From positions 1 through 64,000 of the forward strand of contig CAYRMD010000017.1 of the NCBI GenBank assembly GCA_964425225.1: 64,000 bases of DNA, given 5' to 3'. A program made the translations under genes and the position numbers. This document shows positions 8,755 through 17,820 of the stretch, one piece after another. The stretch comes from BPJU01 sp964425225. GTDB lineage: Bacteria > Planctomycetota > Planctomycetia > Pirellulales > Pirellulaceae. Below the pieces are notes generated by a model that was not told the DNA's origin, did not search any database, and saw only the letters and a list, made by a program, of their open reading frames with translations. The stretch's first letter is position 1. Each line of letters begins with the position of its first letter.

Positions 8755-9372
8755 AAGCTTCTGCTACGCGCCAGGGTCAAGCCCGCATTGCTGCGCCAAG
8801 CAACAACCGTCGAAAATTCTAAAATCTTCAGCAGGTCGCCGGAAGTGGACAACGGCAGATGGTGTGGGCTCGCGCGAGTGTCACATTTGTGGGTGAAAAA
8901 TTTTTAGCGCAGAGACGCAGAGGAAAGAAGTAAGCAGGCCACACCCGCTGCCGGTTGGGAAACAAACACTCTTGCCTAAGGCCTCTACACGCGAATTGCC
9001 TGATGATGTCGCCACGGCTTCGGTTAGCCACTTTCGCCAAAATAACCAGGGGGGCAAAAAAGTCGTGACCAACCCGCTTGTCCGATCTTGCTTCTGCTTT
9101 TATCTGGTTGCTTTCGCCTTGGCGCCTTTGCGTCAAAGCTTGCCCCACATGGCCTTCTCAAAAGAGACTAGAGTTAACGGGATGGAGACATTGATTTCAC
9201 GGATTTCTCTAACCCCAAGAAAACACATCCCAATTCCTTAGGCAAAGCCAACACCCGCAGCAAAGATCATTAAGAGGTAGCGTTGGGCAAGCTATAGACG
9301 AAGCGCCACTGCTCCACCCCTTTTTCCTTGTGATTCGGCTGGCAGCACCTCTGTGCCGCTCTAGAACCCTCT
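8755..9372. other. Gene-free region with degenerate GCAGAGACGCAGAGG-type repeats
   Basis: No gene is supported. AGCGCAGAGACGCAGAGG at 8906-8923 and, inverted, CTTGGCGCCTTTGCGTCA at 9118-9135 are diverged copies of one repeat and bracket about 230 bp. A perfect AAAAATTTTT lies at 8896-8905. The stretch separates the gcv operon from a decaying gene. Confidence 0.45.
8906..9135. repeat. Element bounded by inverted degenerate repeats
   Basis: The left copy at 8906-8923 and the inverted right copy at 9118-9135 share the pattern cGCArAGrCGCmrAGG. A third copy is at 51302-51336. Such repeats are common in intergenic DNA of planctomycetes and cyanobacteria. Nothing between the arms looks like a transposase. 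Confidence 0.45.
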
Positions 9373-10572
9373 CTATCTGGCTCGCCTCCAACGGTAAATG
9401 TCGTAACCGACTAGACCCACCGCCACGCCAAGAAGGAGCCATAACCACCACAGCAACCGACGAGGTCGAGCCGTGAACATTGTCTCGTCCAAACGAGACT
9501 CCGGTGGGAGGTCATCGATCGTAAATTTGGTAATGTCAAAATAGCTTTACCCGTCTATCACCGGCGGCATCGACGTTGGCCGTACGCAAGCGATGTCATG
9601 ATGTACGGGAACACGAAGGACAAAGTCTTCCGGTCGCGACCGTCGTAATTGGTTCGCTCGCCAAATCCGCACGTTGAAACGGTTACCGTATTTGGGACCC
9701 AAGCTGGCAAACTGCCTGATGGACCGAGGTACGAGATAACCGTTGATGTCGATGAAGTCTTCGTGTATCTGTTCGTAGATCGACTCGACACCCATGACTG
9801 TACCTTTGAAGATACCCCGCACCAAAACCGGTATAGCAGGCTCCATCCAAAACCGGCTGGTAGATGTAGGCGCAGTCTCATCGTTAACGACCATCGTCAC
9901 CGTAACATACTTACCGCCGTCTTCCGCGCTGGTTCCGATCAGCAGCTTGTCCTGATAATCAGGTATCGTACGAAAATGACGAAGGCTATTCGGATACGGG
10001 TTAGAGCCAAGGGGCATCATCGGATTCAAAAATTGCGACCGACCTAAAGCAGACGTCGAATTCCAGTTGCGCGGATCTCTCGGCCAAAAACTCTCGCTGA
10101 AGTGAAGGTGGCCATCGTTCAATTTCGGATCGTGTAGATAGTGTTCGAAACGTAGGTTAGACTCGACGCTTCTTGTTTATTCAAAGGAAGAATTTGTGTA
10201 CTCGTTATTCCCCAGACGCACTGGCGGTTGACCGAAATCAACCGTTTCGCGCAACAGCGTTGCCGACTTCGCATAGATAACGGTATAGGTCCGCTTCGGC
10301 GGCGACTCGTATTTTCCTTCCACAGCGTCCTGATAACTTGCGGCCGTGGTCTCTAACAATTCAGCTTCGTAATAACAGTCGACCTCCGACTGCAATCGAT
10401 CAATCGCCGCTTCCAATGCCTTGACAAGCGCTAGGTCCGATTCAGTCCCCTGAGCATAAACATCGCTTAAACAGACTCCCGTTCCCACCAGCATTCACAC
10501 GAAAACTGCCCACCGATTGAATTTCCCGCAAGGGCACCGCCGAACTTGCGACAAGATACCGGTCGTTGCCAT
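9373..10572 (-). pseudogene. Exported protein gene with three in-frame stop codons
   Basis: One reading frame runs from ATG 10572 (GAGGG motif upstream) to TAG 9373-9375, 400 codons without a frameshift, interrupted by TGA at 10495-10497, TAA at 10177-10179 and TAA at 9547-9549. Read through, the product has a signal peptide (basic MATTGILSQVRRCPCGK, hydrophobic core holding the first stop, cleavage near DVYA-QGTES), a helical segment LVKALEAAIDRLQSEVDCYY, a beta-rich body, and a C-terminal membrane helix (WWLWLLLGVAVGLVGYDIY) followed by WRRAR. The body resembles planctomycete secreted proteins with an outer-membrane-lipoprotein-carrier-like fold, but I do not recognise the family. Three nonsense changes make it very probably non-functional. 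Confidence 0.75.
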
Positions 10573-10665
10573 GACACTTACCCTCATTCGTAAATGTCAA
10601 CATACCTACCTCTCTAACGAAGATAAGCTACATTCGACCCAGTTTATGGTTGTTCATTCTATGCG

Positions 10666-10986
10666 CTAGTCTCCTGGGCCACACTTGGACGTGTCCGTCC
10701 AGCATTCGGGTTGCCTAATTTCCCGGGTACACCTGTAGATCAAGCAATTGGGGTAACAGTAAAAATCACGCTGAACGCACACTCTCGTTTTTGTCAACGT
10801 CACACAGTCGTAGCAAACAGGAACGCTTATAACTCGGCTTTTCTGCTACTGAAACTCCTGTTGAAACCACGACTGGGTTGTTGAGCCACCAAGACACTCC
10901 GAGATATTGTTCACACACCCCGTCGGTGCCGTGCATGCTGCATCGCGCCGCCAATCGCCGGCGCTATACCGAAACACAGATGGCAT
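10666..10986 (-). pseudogene. Cys-rich short frame with an in-frame TAG
   Basis: A frame from ATG 10986 to TAG 10666-10668 (107 codons) is broken only by TAG at 10846-10848. It would encode about 11 cysteines, for example VCYDCVTLTKTRVCVQRDFY followed by CYPNC, CTREI, PECW and SKC, spaced like a disulfide-rich secreted protein. No ribosome binding site precedes the ATG; a hydrophobic run (GLIAAFFGGLVGDMILAS) lies upstream in another frame at about 10970-11062 and may be a signal peptide lost to a frameshift. It ends 93 bp before the exported pseudogene, so both could be remnants of one operon. It may also be chance. Confidence 0.4.
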
Positions 10987-11720
10987 TGGTACTTGCCAAG
11001 ATCATGTCCCCCACCAGTCCTCCAAAAAACGCAGCAATCAAACCCGGATACGAGCCGCTCATACGCTTCTCTACGCTTCTCCTTGTTATAAAGCCATTGG
11101 ATACTTTGAGTTTTTTCACAATTGACCGGTCCACGTACCGAAAAGTATGCGTTTTGAGTGTAGCTATGTTGCGTTATTGGAGCAGGGACGTACCCTAAGA
11201 CATGAAGTTTCCAATGGCCTACGGCATAAGTCAATCTTCATCCTTTGGCGAAGGCTACGCAACCTAGCGGCACCCGCGCGATGCGCGCCTGTAGGGGTCG
11301 GTTGTCAAACCAACCCGATCCAACAACTGGTCCCGACTCGAAAAATGCCGTTCGCTTACGGTGGCGACTCTGTTGGGTTTGCTGCTCCCTTACGGTCGCG
11401 GCTCTGTTGAACCGTCGCCCGAACGAACGCCTTTGCCAAAAAGCACCCACGTCAGGGCACAGCGGGTGGAAAGGAAAAAGGTAGACCGACGCCAGGTCCG
11501 GCAATTGAAGGAACCACTTCTCTTACCATCAAGACGGTCATAGCGTTTCCACTTCTACCGTGGAAAATAGGCAACCTGCCGCGACGGCTCCCCCTTTTGC
11601 ATCAACATTCCAGCTCCAATAAAGATGTGCACACGAATGCAGGTTTCGTTCGGTGTTGTACTGCGTAGTGGTGTTGCCCAATTCGCGATGCTGCGCAGCG
11701 CAAAATGGCTCAAATCGGCT
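10987..11720. other. Intergenic region with dispersed repeats
   Basis: No gene is supported. It holds two copies of the dispersed repeat (11314-11373 and 11381-11408) preceded by a GGTTG/CAACC hairpin near 11299-11315. A hairpin TTCCAC/GTGGAA sits near 11548-11566. No T-rich terminator for the proS gene is evident. Confidence 0.4.
11314..11408 (+). repeat. Dispersed repeat, two adjacent copies
   Basis: A diverged long copy at 11314-11373 (CCCGATCCAA block, then CGCTTACGGTGGCGACTCTG) is followed by a second core at 11381-11408 (CCCTTACGGTCGCGGCTCTG). The second core matches copy 1 at 111-130 almost exactly. Confidence 0.6.
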
Positions 11721-13241
11721 TCAGTAGGCTTTGGCAAAAAGCGCTCGGCACGTAGCGGGCTTTCCCGTAAATAGGCATTTGCCCGGTTCGCCCCGCCACT
11801 TTAGATCGAATGGTATGCAGCGGATCGTCACCTTCAATCGCGCGAGGTGTTCGGCCACCGCCGGCTCGTCCACAAAATGGGCTAGAGCAAATCCTCCGTG
11901 GATTTCAGGATTCTCTTCGTTCCGGGGAGTGAAAAAGGCGTCGAACTCCTCGAGCGACGTAAAGTAGCGTGTGTGTTGTTCCCGAAAACGCAAAGCGCGG
12001 TCAAAAAGATGGTCTTGGATTTCGGCCAACAACTGCGGCAAGGTGGCCAGCAGTTCGCTTCGTGGTACGGAGCGTTTTTCTTGTGTGTCCCGTCGTGCCA
12101 AGAACACACTGTCGGCAGCGACGTCTCGCGGGCCAATTTCCAGGCGCACAGGAACTCCCCGTTTGATGTGCAACCAATTCTTTTCTCCACCTCGCATTTC
12201 CCGATCATCCACCAGCACGCGCACCGGTTCGCCGTCGTAACACAGTGCCGCTAACTCTTTTTCCAGCCGCCGGCAATAATCACCGACCGATTGTCGATCC
12301 TGGTCGCTCCGATAGATGGGCAAGATCACCACATGTTTCGGAGCTAGGCGGGGGGGCAGGATCAAACCGTTATCGTCTGCGTGGGTCATGATCAGTGCGC
12401 CGACAAGGCGAGTCGACACCCCCCAGCTTGTGGTCCAAGCATAAACCTCCTGGCCGTGGGAATCCTGAAAGCGGATCCCTTGTGCTCGCGAGAAGTTTTG
12501 GCCAAGAAAGTGTGAGGTACCAGCTTGCAGTGCCTTTCGATCCTGCATCATGGCTTCGATCGACAACGTGGCCACGGCACCTGGAAAACGCTCACCTGCG
12601 GTTTTCTCGCCTTTGACCACTGGCATGGCCATGTACTGTTCGGCGAATTGGGCATACACGTCCAGCATCAGGCGCGTTTCCTCCCAAGCTTCCTCGGCCG
12701 TGGCATGCGCGGTGTGCCCCTCTTGCCATAAAAACTCGGCTGTACGCAAAAACATCCGCGTGCGCATCTCCCAACGCACTACGTTTGCCCATTGATTGAT
12801 CTTGATCGGCAAGTCGCGGTACGATTGCACCCATTTGGCATACATCGCTCCGATAATCGTTTCGCTGGTAGGTCGGACGATCAACGGTTCTTCCAGGGGA
12901 GCTGCCGGCCGCAGCCGACCATCGGGACCGGGTTCCAGGCGATGGTGAGTTACCACGGCACATTCTTTGGCGAAACCTTCGACGTGCTCTGCTTCTTTTT
13001 CTAAGAAGCTGATGGGTATAAAAAGGGGAAAATAGGCATTTTCGTGGCCCGTTTCCTTAAACATCCGATCCAAGATGCGCTGCATATTTTCCCATATGGC
13101 CCAACCCCACGGTTTGATTACCATGCATCCTCGCACCGGCGAGATTTCGGCCAAATCTGCTGCCCGAATTACTTGCTGGTACCATTCTGGATAGTTTTCT
13201 TCCCGAGTCGGTTGGATGGCGGTCGCGGCACTCTTGGCCAT
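11721..13241 (-). CDS. proS: Prolyl-tRNA synthetase (archaeal/eukaryote-like, type 3)
   Basis: A 506-residue class II aminoacyl-tRNA synthetase that charges tRNA-Pro. Motif 2 and 3 regions are visible as RWEMRTRMFLRTAEFLWQEG and the C-terminal LVGALIMTHADDNGL; RPTSETIIGAMYAKW is typical. Length and the lack of an editing insertion place it in the shorter ProRS type 3 group. ATG 13241 is chosen over GTG 13247 because AAAGGAG lies 9 bp before it, while it is only 3 bp from the GTG. The Zn-binding-like tail of the archaeal type ends FTGKPATCRALFAKAY. It is transcribed alone, divergent from the yhaM-rnr operon. Confidence 0.95.
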   Translation of the reverse strand: MAKSAATAIQPTREENYPEWYQQVIRAADLAEISPVRGCMVIKPWGWAIWENMQRILDRMFKETGHENAYFPLFIPISFLEKEAEHVEGFAKECAVVTHHRLEPGPDGRLRPAAPLEEPLIVRPTSETIIGAMYAKWVQSYRDLPIKINQWANVVRWEMRTRMFLRTAEFLWQEGHTAHATAEEAWEETRLMLDVYAQFAEQYMAMPVVKGEKTAGERFPGAVATLSIEAMMQDRKALQAGTSHFLGQNFSRAQGIRFQDSHGQEVYAWTTSWGVSTRLVGALIMTHADDNGLILPPRLAPKHVVILPIYRSDQDRQSVGDYCRRLEKELAALCYDGEPVRVLVDDREMRGGEKNWLHIKRGVPVRLEIGPRDVAADSVFLARRDTQEKRSVPRSELLATLPQLLAEIQDHLFDRALRFREQHTRYFTSLEEFDAFFTPRNEENPEIHGGFALAHFVDEPAVAEHLARLKVTIRCIPFDLKWRGEPGKCLFTGKPATCRALFAKAY

Positions 13242-13664
13242 GGACACGGACTCCTTTAGGGCAATGGGCTCGGCAATTCCGAACGATCTCGCCAGGGCCG
13301 AACCGGCTCGGACCCGACGAGCTACAGAGCGCGCCTATTTAACGGCCGTTACTCCCGGCGAACAAGGCCAGCAGCTCGTAAGCCAGACAGCACGCAGGCC
13401 AAACCGCACTTTGTTCGCTTGAATCCATACAACCGTCTTACCACAAAAAAACGCGATTTTTGGAAGACGGTGGTTTCCATGCCCCGTTATTTGGGACTGG
13501 CGGCTATGGCTTCTTCGCGTAGAATAATAGGATTGTGTTGCATGTCGCTAGACTTCTGGTGAATGGTACGTAACCTGGCGACCGCGGTATTCGGGTGGGA
13601 ACAGAACGAGGTTTGTCTGAGCACCCGTGCTTGGACATTGGTATGTGAGGGAAGTCTTTTTTCC
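13242..13664. other. Divergent intergenic region with a long hairpin
   Basis: This separates proS (minus) from the yhaM-like gene (plus). It holds ACCGTCTT at 13432-13439 paired with AAGACGGT at 13464-13471; inside, an A7 run pairs with a T5 run. CCATGCCCCG occurs twice, at 13478-13487 and 13664-13673. Otherwise nothing is recognised. Confidence 0.4.
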
Positions 13665-14651
13665 ATGCCCCGCCGATTTATCCAGGATTTAACTGACGGT
13701 GAAGCCATCGACGACGTCTACTACGCGGCGGAAAAACAGTTGCGTACCAACCGATCGGGGGGACGCTATTTGCTGGTGCGGTTGATGGATCGCACAGGAC
13801 AGCTCGTAGCGATGCTCTGGAACGCCAACGACAAGATGGTCGAGATGTTCGAGGCCGGGAATTATGTGCGCGTTCAGGGGACGACTCAGATCTATAACGG
13901 AACGCTTCAAGTGATTGCCACGCGCATCGAGCGTGTACCGAGTCGTGAGGTCGAGGAGAGTGATTTTTTCCCTCTTTCCGAAGTGGAGCTCGATCGACTT
14001 GCTCAGCGACTGGAGCGGCACTTGCGTGGCATACAAGACAATTTGTTGCGCTGTTTGGCCGAGTGTTTTTTAATGGACGAACATTTTATGCGGCGGTTGC
14101 AGCAGGTCCCGGCCGCTATCAAGCATCATCACGCTTTTCGTGGTGGATTGTTGCAGCATGTCGTTACGATGCTCGATGTGGCAGAAGCCATTAGCCCCCT
14201 CTACCCACAATTGAACCGAGATCTACTGAAAATGGGCATTTTCCTCCACGATTTAGGCAAAGTCGAGGAATTAGCCTTTGAACGGGAATTGGGTTACACC
14301 GATGCCGGACAATTGGTGGGGCATGTCGTTCAAGGTGTCCAGATCCTGGATCGGTATATTGCGCAAGCCGAACGACTGCTGGACGAACCGTTTCCGGAGC
14401 CGCTCGCCTTGCAACTGAAACATATGATTCTTAGCCACCATGGCAGCTATGAGTTTGGCAGCCCCAAGTTACCGATGACCCTCGAAGCGCTAGCGTTGCA
14501 CTATATCGATTCGCTGGATGCACAGCTTTACAGCTTCGCTCGTATCTTGCAGGAGGGGGCACAGCCCAATGGCTGGACCGCCTATCAACCACACCTGAGC
14601 CGGAAACTTTTTCGAACTTATGACCCTCCGATACCGAATAACGGAGGGTAG
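13665..14651 (+). CDS. YhaM-family 3'-5' exoribonuclease (OB + HD domains)
   Basis: A 328-residue protein: an OB-fold nucleic-acid-binding domain at about residues 20-95 (LLVRLMDRTGQLVAMLWN) followed by an HD phosphohydrolase domain with the metal motif FLHDLGKVEEL and an upstream histidine in GGLLQHVVTM. This pairing is that of Bacillus YhaM, a 3'-5' exonuclease acting on RNA and DNA. ATG 13665 is chosen over an in-frame start at 13563 because GAGGGAAG lies upstream and family members begin here. It is 6 bp upstream of rnr, so two 3'-5' exoribonucleases are probably co-expressed. Confidence 0.88.
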   Translation: MPRRFIQDLTDGEAIDDVYYAAEKQLRTNRSGGRYLLVRLMDRTGQLVAMLWNANDKMVEMFEAGNYVRVQGTTQIYNGTLQVIATRIERVPSREVEESDFFPLSEVELDRLAQRLERHLRGIQDNLLRCLAECFLMDEHFMRRLQQVPAAIKHHHAFRGGLLQHVVTMLDVAEAISPLYPQLNRDLLKMGIFLHDLGKVEELAFERELGYTDAGQLVGHVVQGVQILDRYIAQAERLLDEPFPEPLALQLKHMILSHHGSYEFGSPKLPMTLEALALHYIDSLDAQLYSFARILQEGAQPNGWTAYQPHLSRKLFRTYDPPIPNNGG

Positions 14652-14657
14652 TTGCCC

Positions 14658-17171
14658 ATGGACGAACGTGAACAACAGGAACGGCAGGAACTGTGTAGCC
14701 GTTTGATTGAATATCTATTTCGGCCTAACTATCAGCCGGTCAAACCGGGTGTTATCGCCAAGAAATTGGGTTTTGCGCCGGAACAGCGTAAGTTACTGTG
14801 CCGGTTGCTGTCGGCCCTGGCACGCGAGGGATTCGTCCAATGGGGCCCGCGCCATCGGGTTAAACCGATCCGTCGGCCGAACCCCGAGGATGTCGAGCTT
14901 GCTGGTGGCTGGAATGAGCATCGTTTGACGGACGGCAATGAGCGGCCCCATATGGGCCAAGGAACTGCTTCGGACCCAGTTGATCGAGACGTAGAGAAGC
15001 AGGATCGGTACGGGCCGGACGATTTGTTTGATTTCCTGGGGGGGGCTGCAGGTGAAGATGAATCAGCGCTGATCGCTCGCGCCAGACGTCAAGCTGCTAA
15101 GCGTCCGAATTTGATCGTGGGCGTGTTTCGGCGCACCTTGTCTGGCAACGGTTACGTGCGCCCGGAAGCTTCGGGGCAAGGGCAGGTAGACGAAAGGCGT
15201 GCCGATGTGTTCATACCGGCGCGTCGCGCGCTTGATGCCGCAACGGGTGATTTGGTGCTTGCCCGCGTATGGCAGGCTTCTCAGCAGGGGCGACGCCGAG
15301 GGGAAGTGGTGGAGGTGTTGCGTCGCGAAGATTTCCGATTCGTCGGCACCTTTCAGTCCATAGAGGGTCAACCCCAAGTCATCGTGGATGGACGCGTTTT
15401 CTCTCGACCCGTGCCGGTTGGAGACCCGACGGCTAAAGGGGTACGGCCAGGCGACCAAGTGGTCATCGAGATGGTGCGGTTCCCGCACCACTATGATCCG
15501 GGTGAAGCCGTGATCGTCGAGGTCTTAGGGCCTCGCGGCCAACCCGGTGTCGATACCCTGGCCATCATCCGCGAATACGACTTGCCGGGCGACTTTCCGG
15601 AGGATGTACAGCGAGCAGCCCGCGCGCAGGCTGAACAGTTCGATGAATCGATTGGCCCAGATCGCCAGGATTTTACGGCGGATGTCGCGGTCACGATCGA
15701 CCCGGAAGATGCTCGAGATTTTGACGATGCCGTTTCGGTGGTTGTCACGCCGCAAGGCAATTGGCGCTTAGCCGTTCACATTGCCGATGTGGCTCACTTT
15801 GTGCCCGAAGGTTCGGCGTTGGACCGTGAGGCTCGCCGACGCGGTACGAGCGTCTATCTTCCGGACCGCGTGATTCCGATGTTACCGGAGCTCATCTCGA
15901 ATCACTTGGCCAGTCTTCAACCCCATCGGATTCGCTACACACGCAGTGTGTTGATGGAATTTTCACCGGAAGGGCAGTTGATCTCGAGCCGCGTGGCTCG
16001 TTCAGCCATCCGTAGTCGCCACCGCTTCAGCTACGACGAAGTTGACCAGGTTTTAGAGCATCCGCGGGCGTGGAAGAAAAAGCTGGCACCCGAAGTTTGG
16101 GAATTAGTGCCGCGCATGCGTGACTTGGCGATGCTCTTGCGCCGTCGCCGTCTGGAACACGGAGCCATCGAGCTGGCAATGCCCGAGGTGAAGATTCTTT
16201 TGGATGAGAATGGTCGCGTTTCGGGCGCGCGTCTGGTACGTCGTACCGTTAGCCATCAGATCATCGAAGAGTTCATGTTGGCTGCAAACCGTGCAGTGGC
16301 CGAAATATTGGCCGAACGGCACGGGTTGTTTTTGCGCCGTGTTCACGAACCGCCAAATCCGATCAAGTTAAAAAGCCTGACCGAATTCGTACGGCTGCTG
16401 GGAATACCCTGTTCCAGTATGGAGAGCCGCTTTGAAATCAAACGGGTGCTGGAATTGGTAGCCGGACAACCTACCGAGTACGCGGTCAACTATGCCGTGT
16501 TGCGCAGCATGCAGAAGGCCATCTATAGTCCTCGGCCCCTGGGACACTATGCCCTGTATTGGCCTCATTACTGCCACTTTACTTCCCCCATCCGCCGATA
16601 TCCGGATCTGGTGACCCACAGGATTTTCGCCTCGTGGGAAGAAGGGCGCAAGCCCCAGGCCGAGCGCGGCATGTTGCGGGCGCTGGGCGAACACTGCTCG
16701 GAGCGCGAGCAGCGAGCCGAAGCAGCCGAACGCGAACTGGTAAAATTGAAACTGCTGCACTACTTGCATGACCGCATCGGTCAGCGCATGGACGCTGTTG
16801 TAACCGGTGTGGAAGAATTCGGCCTGTTCGCTCAAGGCGTGGAAATACCTGCCGAAGGCTTCATAAGTGTGTCTTCCTTGCAGGACGATCGCTACCGATT
16901 TGATGCTGCTTTGCGCTCGCTGGTTGGGTTTCGATCTGGCCACCAATATCGGCTCGGCGATCTACTTGTGGTCGAAGTGGCGCATGTTGACCTGGCGCGA
17001 CGCGAGTTGGACTTCCGTGTGGTCCGCAAGCTGGACGCTTCCCACAAGCTGCAAGCGCCCATGTTCCGGGCCAAGAGCGCGCCGAAGAAAGCCTCCACTC
17101 CCAGCGCCACCCCCGAGTGGCATTCCTCGTCGAAAAAGCGCAAAAAGAAAAAAGGTAGAAAGAAAAAATAG
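14658..17171 (+). CDS. rnr: Ribonuclease R
   Basis: An 837-residue processive 3'-5' exoribonuclease that degrades structured RNA. Order of domains: N-terminal winged helix, a Gly/Asp-rich linker, OB/cold-shock folds (VDERRADVFIPARRALDA), the RNB catalytic domain with the metal-binding aspartates in IDPEDARDFDDAV, an S1 domain near residue 715, and a Lys-rich tail (KKRKKKKGRKKK) as in other RNase R proteins. The ATG at 14658 follows GGAGGG; an in-frame TTG at 14652 is less likely. It follows the yhaM-like gene directly. Confidence 0.95.
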   Translation: MDEREQQERQELCSRLIEYLFRPNYQPVKPGVIAKKLGFAPEQRKLLCRLLSALAREGFVQWGPRHRVKPIRRPNPEDVELAGGWNEHRLTDGNERPHMGQGTASDPVDRDVEKQDRYGPDDLFDFLGGAAGEDESALIARARRQAAKRPNLIVGVFRRTLSGNGYVRPEASGQGQVDERRADVFIPARRALDAATGDLVLARVWQASQQGRRRGEVVEVLRREDFRFVGTFQSIEGQPQVIVDGRVFSRPVPVGDPTAKGVRPGDQVVIEMVRFPHHYDPGEAVIVEVLGPRGQPGVDTLAIIREYDLPGDFPEDVQRAARAQAEQFDESIGPDRQDFTADVAVTIDPEDARDFDDAVSVVVTPQGNWRLAVHIADVAHFVPEGSALDREARRRGTSVYLPDRVIPMLPELISNHLASLQPHRIRYTRSVLMEFSPEGQLISSRVARSAIRSRHRFSYDEVDQVLEHPRAWKKKLAPEVWELVPRMRDLAMLLRRRRLEHGAIELAMPEVKILLDENGRVSGARLVRRTVSHQIIEEFMLAANRAVAEILAERHGLFLRRVHEPPNPIKLKSLTEFVRLLGIPCSSMESRFEIKRVLELVAGQPTEYAVNYAVLRSMQKAIYSPRPLGHYALYWPHYCHFTSPIRRYPDLVTHRIFASWEEGRKPQAERGMLRALGEHCSEREQRAEAAERELVKLKLLHYLHDRIGQRMDAVVTGVEEFGLFAQGVEIPAEGFISVSSLQDDRYRFDAALRSLVGFRSGHQYRLGDLLVVEVAHVDLARRELDFRVVRKLDASHKLQAPMFRAKSAPKKASTPSATPEWHSSSKKRKKKKGRKKK

Positions 17172-17240
17172 TCCGAGAGTTCAGCCTTTATGTGATTGGT
17201 GGGCTATCGTCATTCCGCATTGGGTTCTCCTAGGTGCCCT

Positions 17241-17792
17241 ATGGGTCAGGTGCGTCCTCACCGGCCGGTCTTGCGAGTGCTGGCGGCTTTTAGCCGCCAT
17301 GCCTCAGCACTGGATTGGGCCCGCCGCAAAGCGCAAAGCGTTTGGGGGCCTGTGTGGTTAGAAAGTCCCTACTTTCCTTTTACCGAATCGCGCTATTACG
17401 AAGCGACGATGGGCCCTGATTTAGTAAAGGTCTTTTGGGCCTTTCAGCGGTTGGCGGATCCAGCCGAGCTGGCTCGCTGGAAACTCCTTACCAACCAATG
17501 GGAAGCCGAACTCGCCGAGCAGCAGATTTACCCCGAAGAGCGACCCATCAATCTGGATCCCGGCTATTTAACCGAAGCGAAACTCGTCCTAGCCACCACC
17601 AAAGATCGCGATCATCGGATCTATCTTAACGATGGAATTTTTGCCGAAAACACCCTGTACTATCACGCGGGCCGGTGGTGTCCGCGGCCATGGACCTATC
17701 CGGACTATTGTCGCGGCGAGTATCATCAATTCTTCGACGAGTGTCGACGGTACTTGCGCGAATGCCAACGCAATTGGAGCGAAGAATCGTAA
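17241..17792 (+). CDS. DUF4416 family protein
   Basis: A 183-residue cytoplasmic protein of the DUF4416 family, whose function is unknown. Family marks are WGPVWLESPYFPFTESRYYE, RPINLDPGYLTEAKLVLATT and YHAGRWCPRPWTYPDYC. No catalytic motif is evident. The ATG at 17241 is the start that matches family length; an in-frame start at 17196 would add unrelated residues. It sits between rnr and a WecA-like gene, so a role in RNA or envelope metabolism cannot be decided. Confidence 0.85.
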   Translation: MGQVRPHRPVLRVLAAFSRHASALDWARRKAQSVWGPVWLESPYFPFTESRYYEATMGPDLVKVFWAFQRLADPAELARWKLLTNQWEAELAEQQIYPEERPINLDPGYLTEAKLVLATTKDRDHRIYLNDGIFAENTLYYHAGRWCPRPWTYPDYCRGEYHQFFDECRRYLRECQRNWSEES

Positions 17793-17820
17793 TTTGTTGT
17801 GATTAAGGTGCACGCCTTAT

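Noticed and set aside
8737..8905. Glycine riboswitch before gcvT
   Set aside because: I looked for the paired glycine aptamer pattern in the leader and found none.
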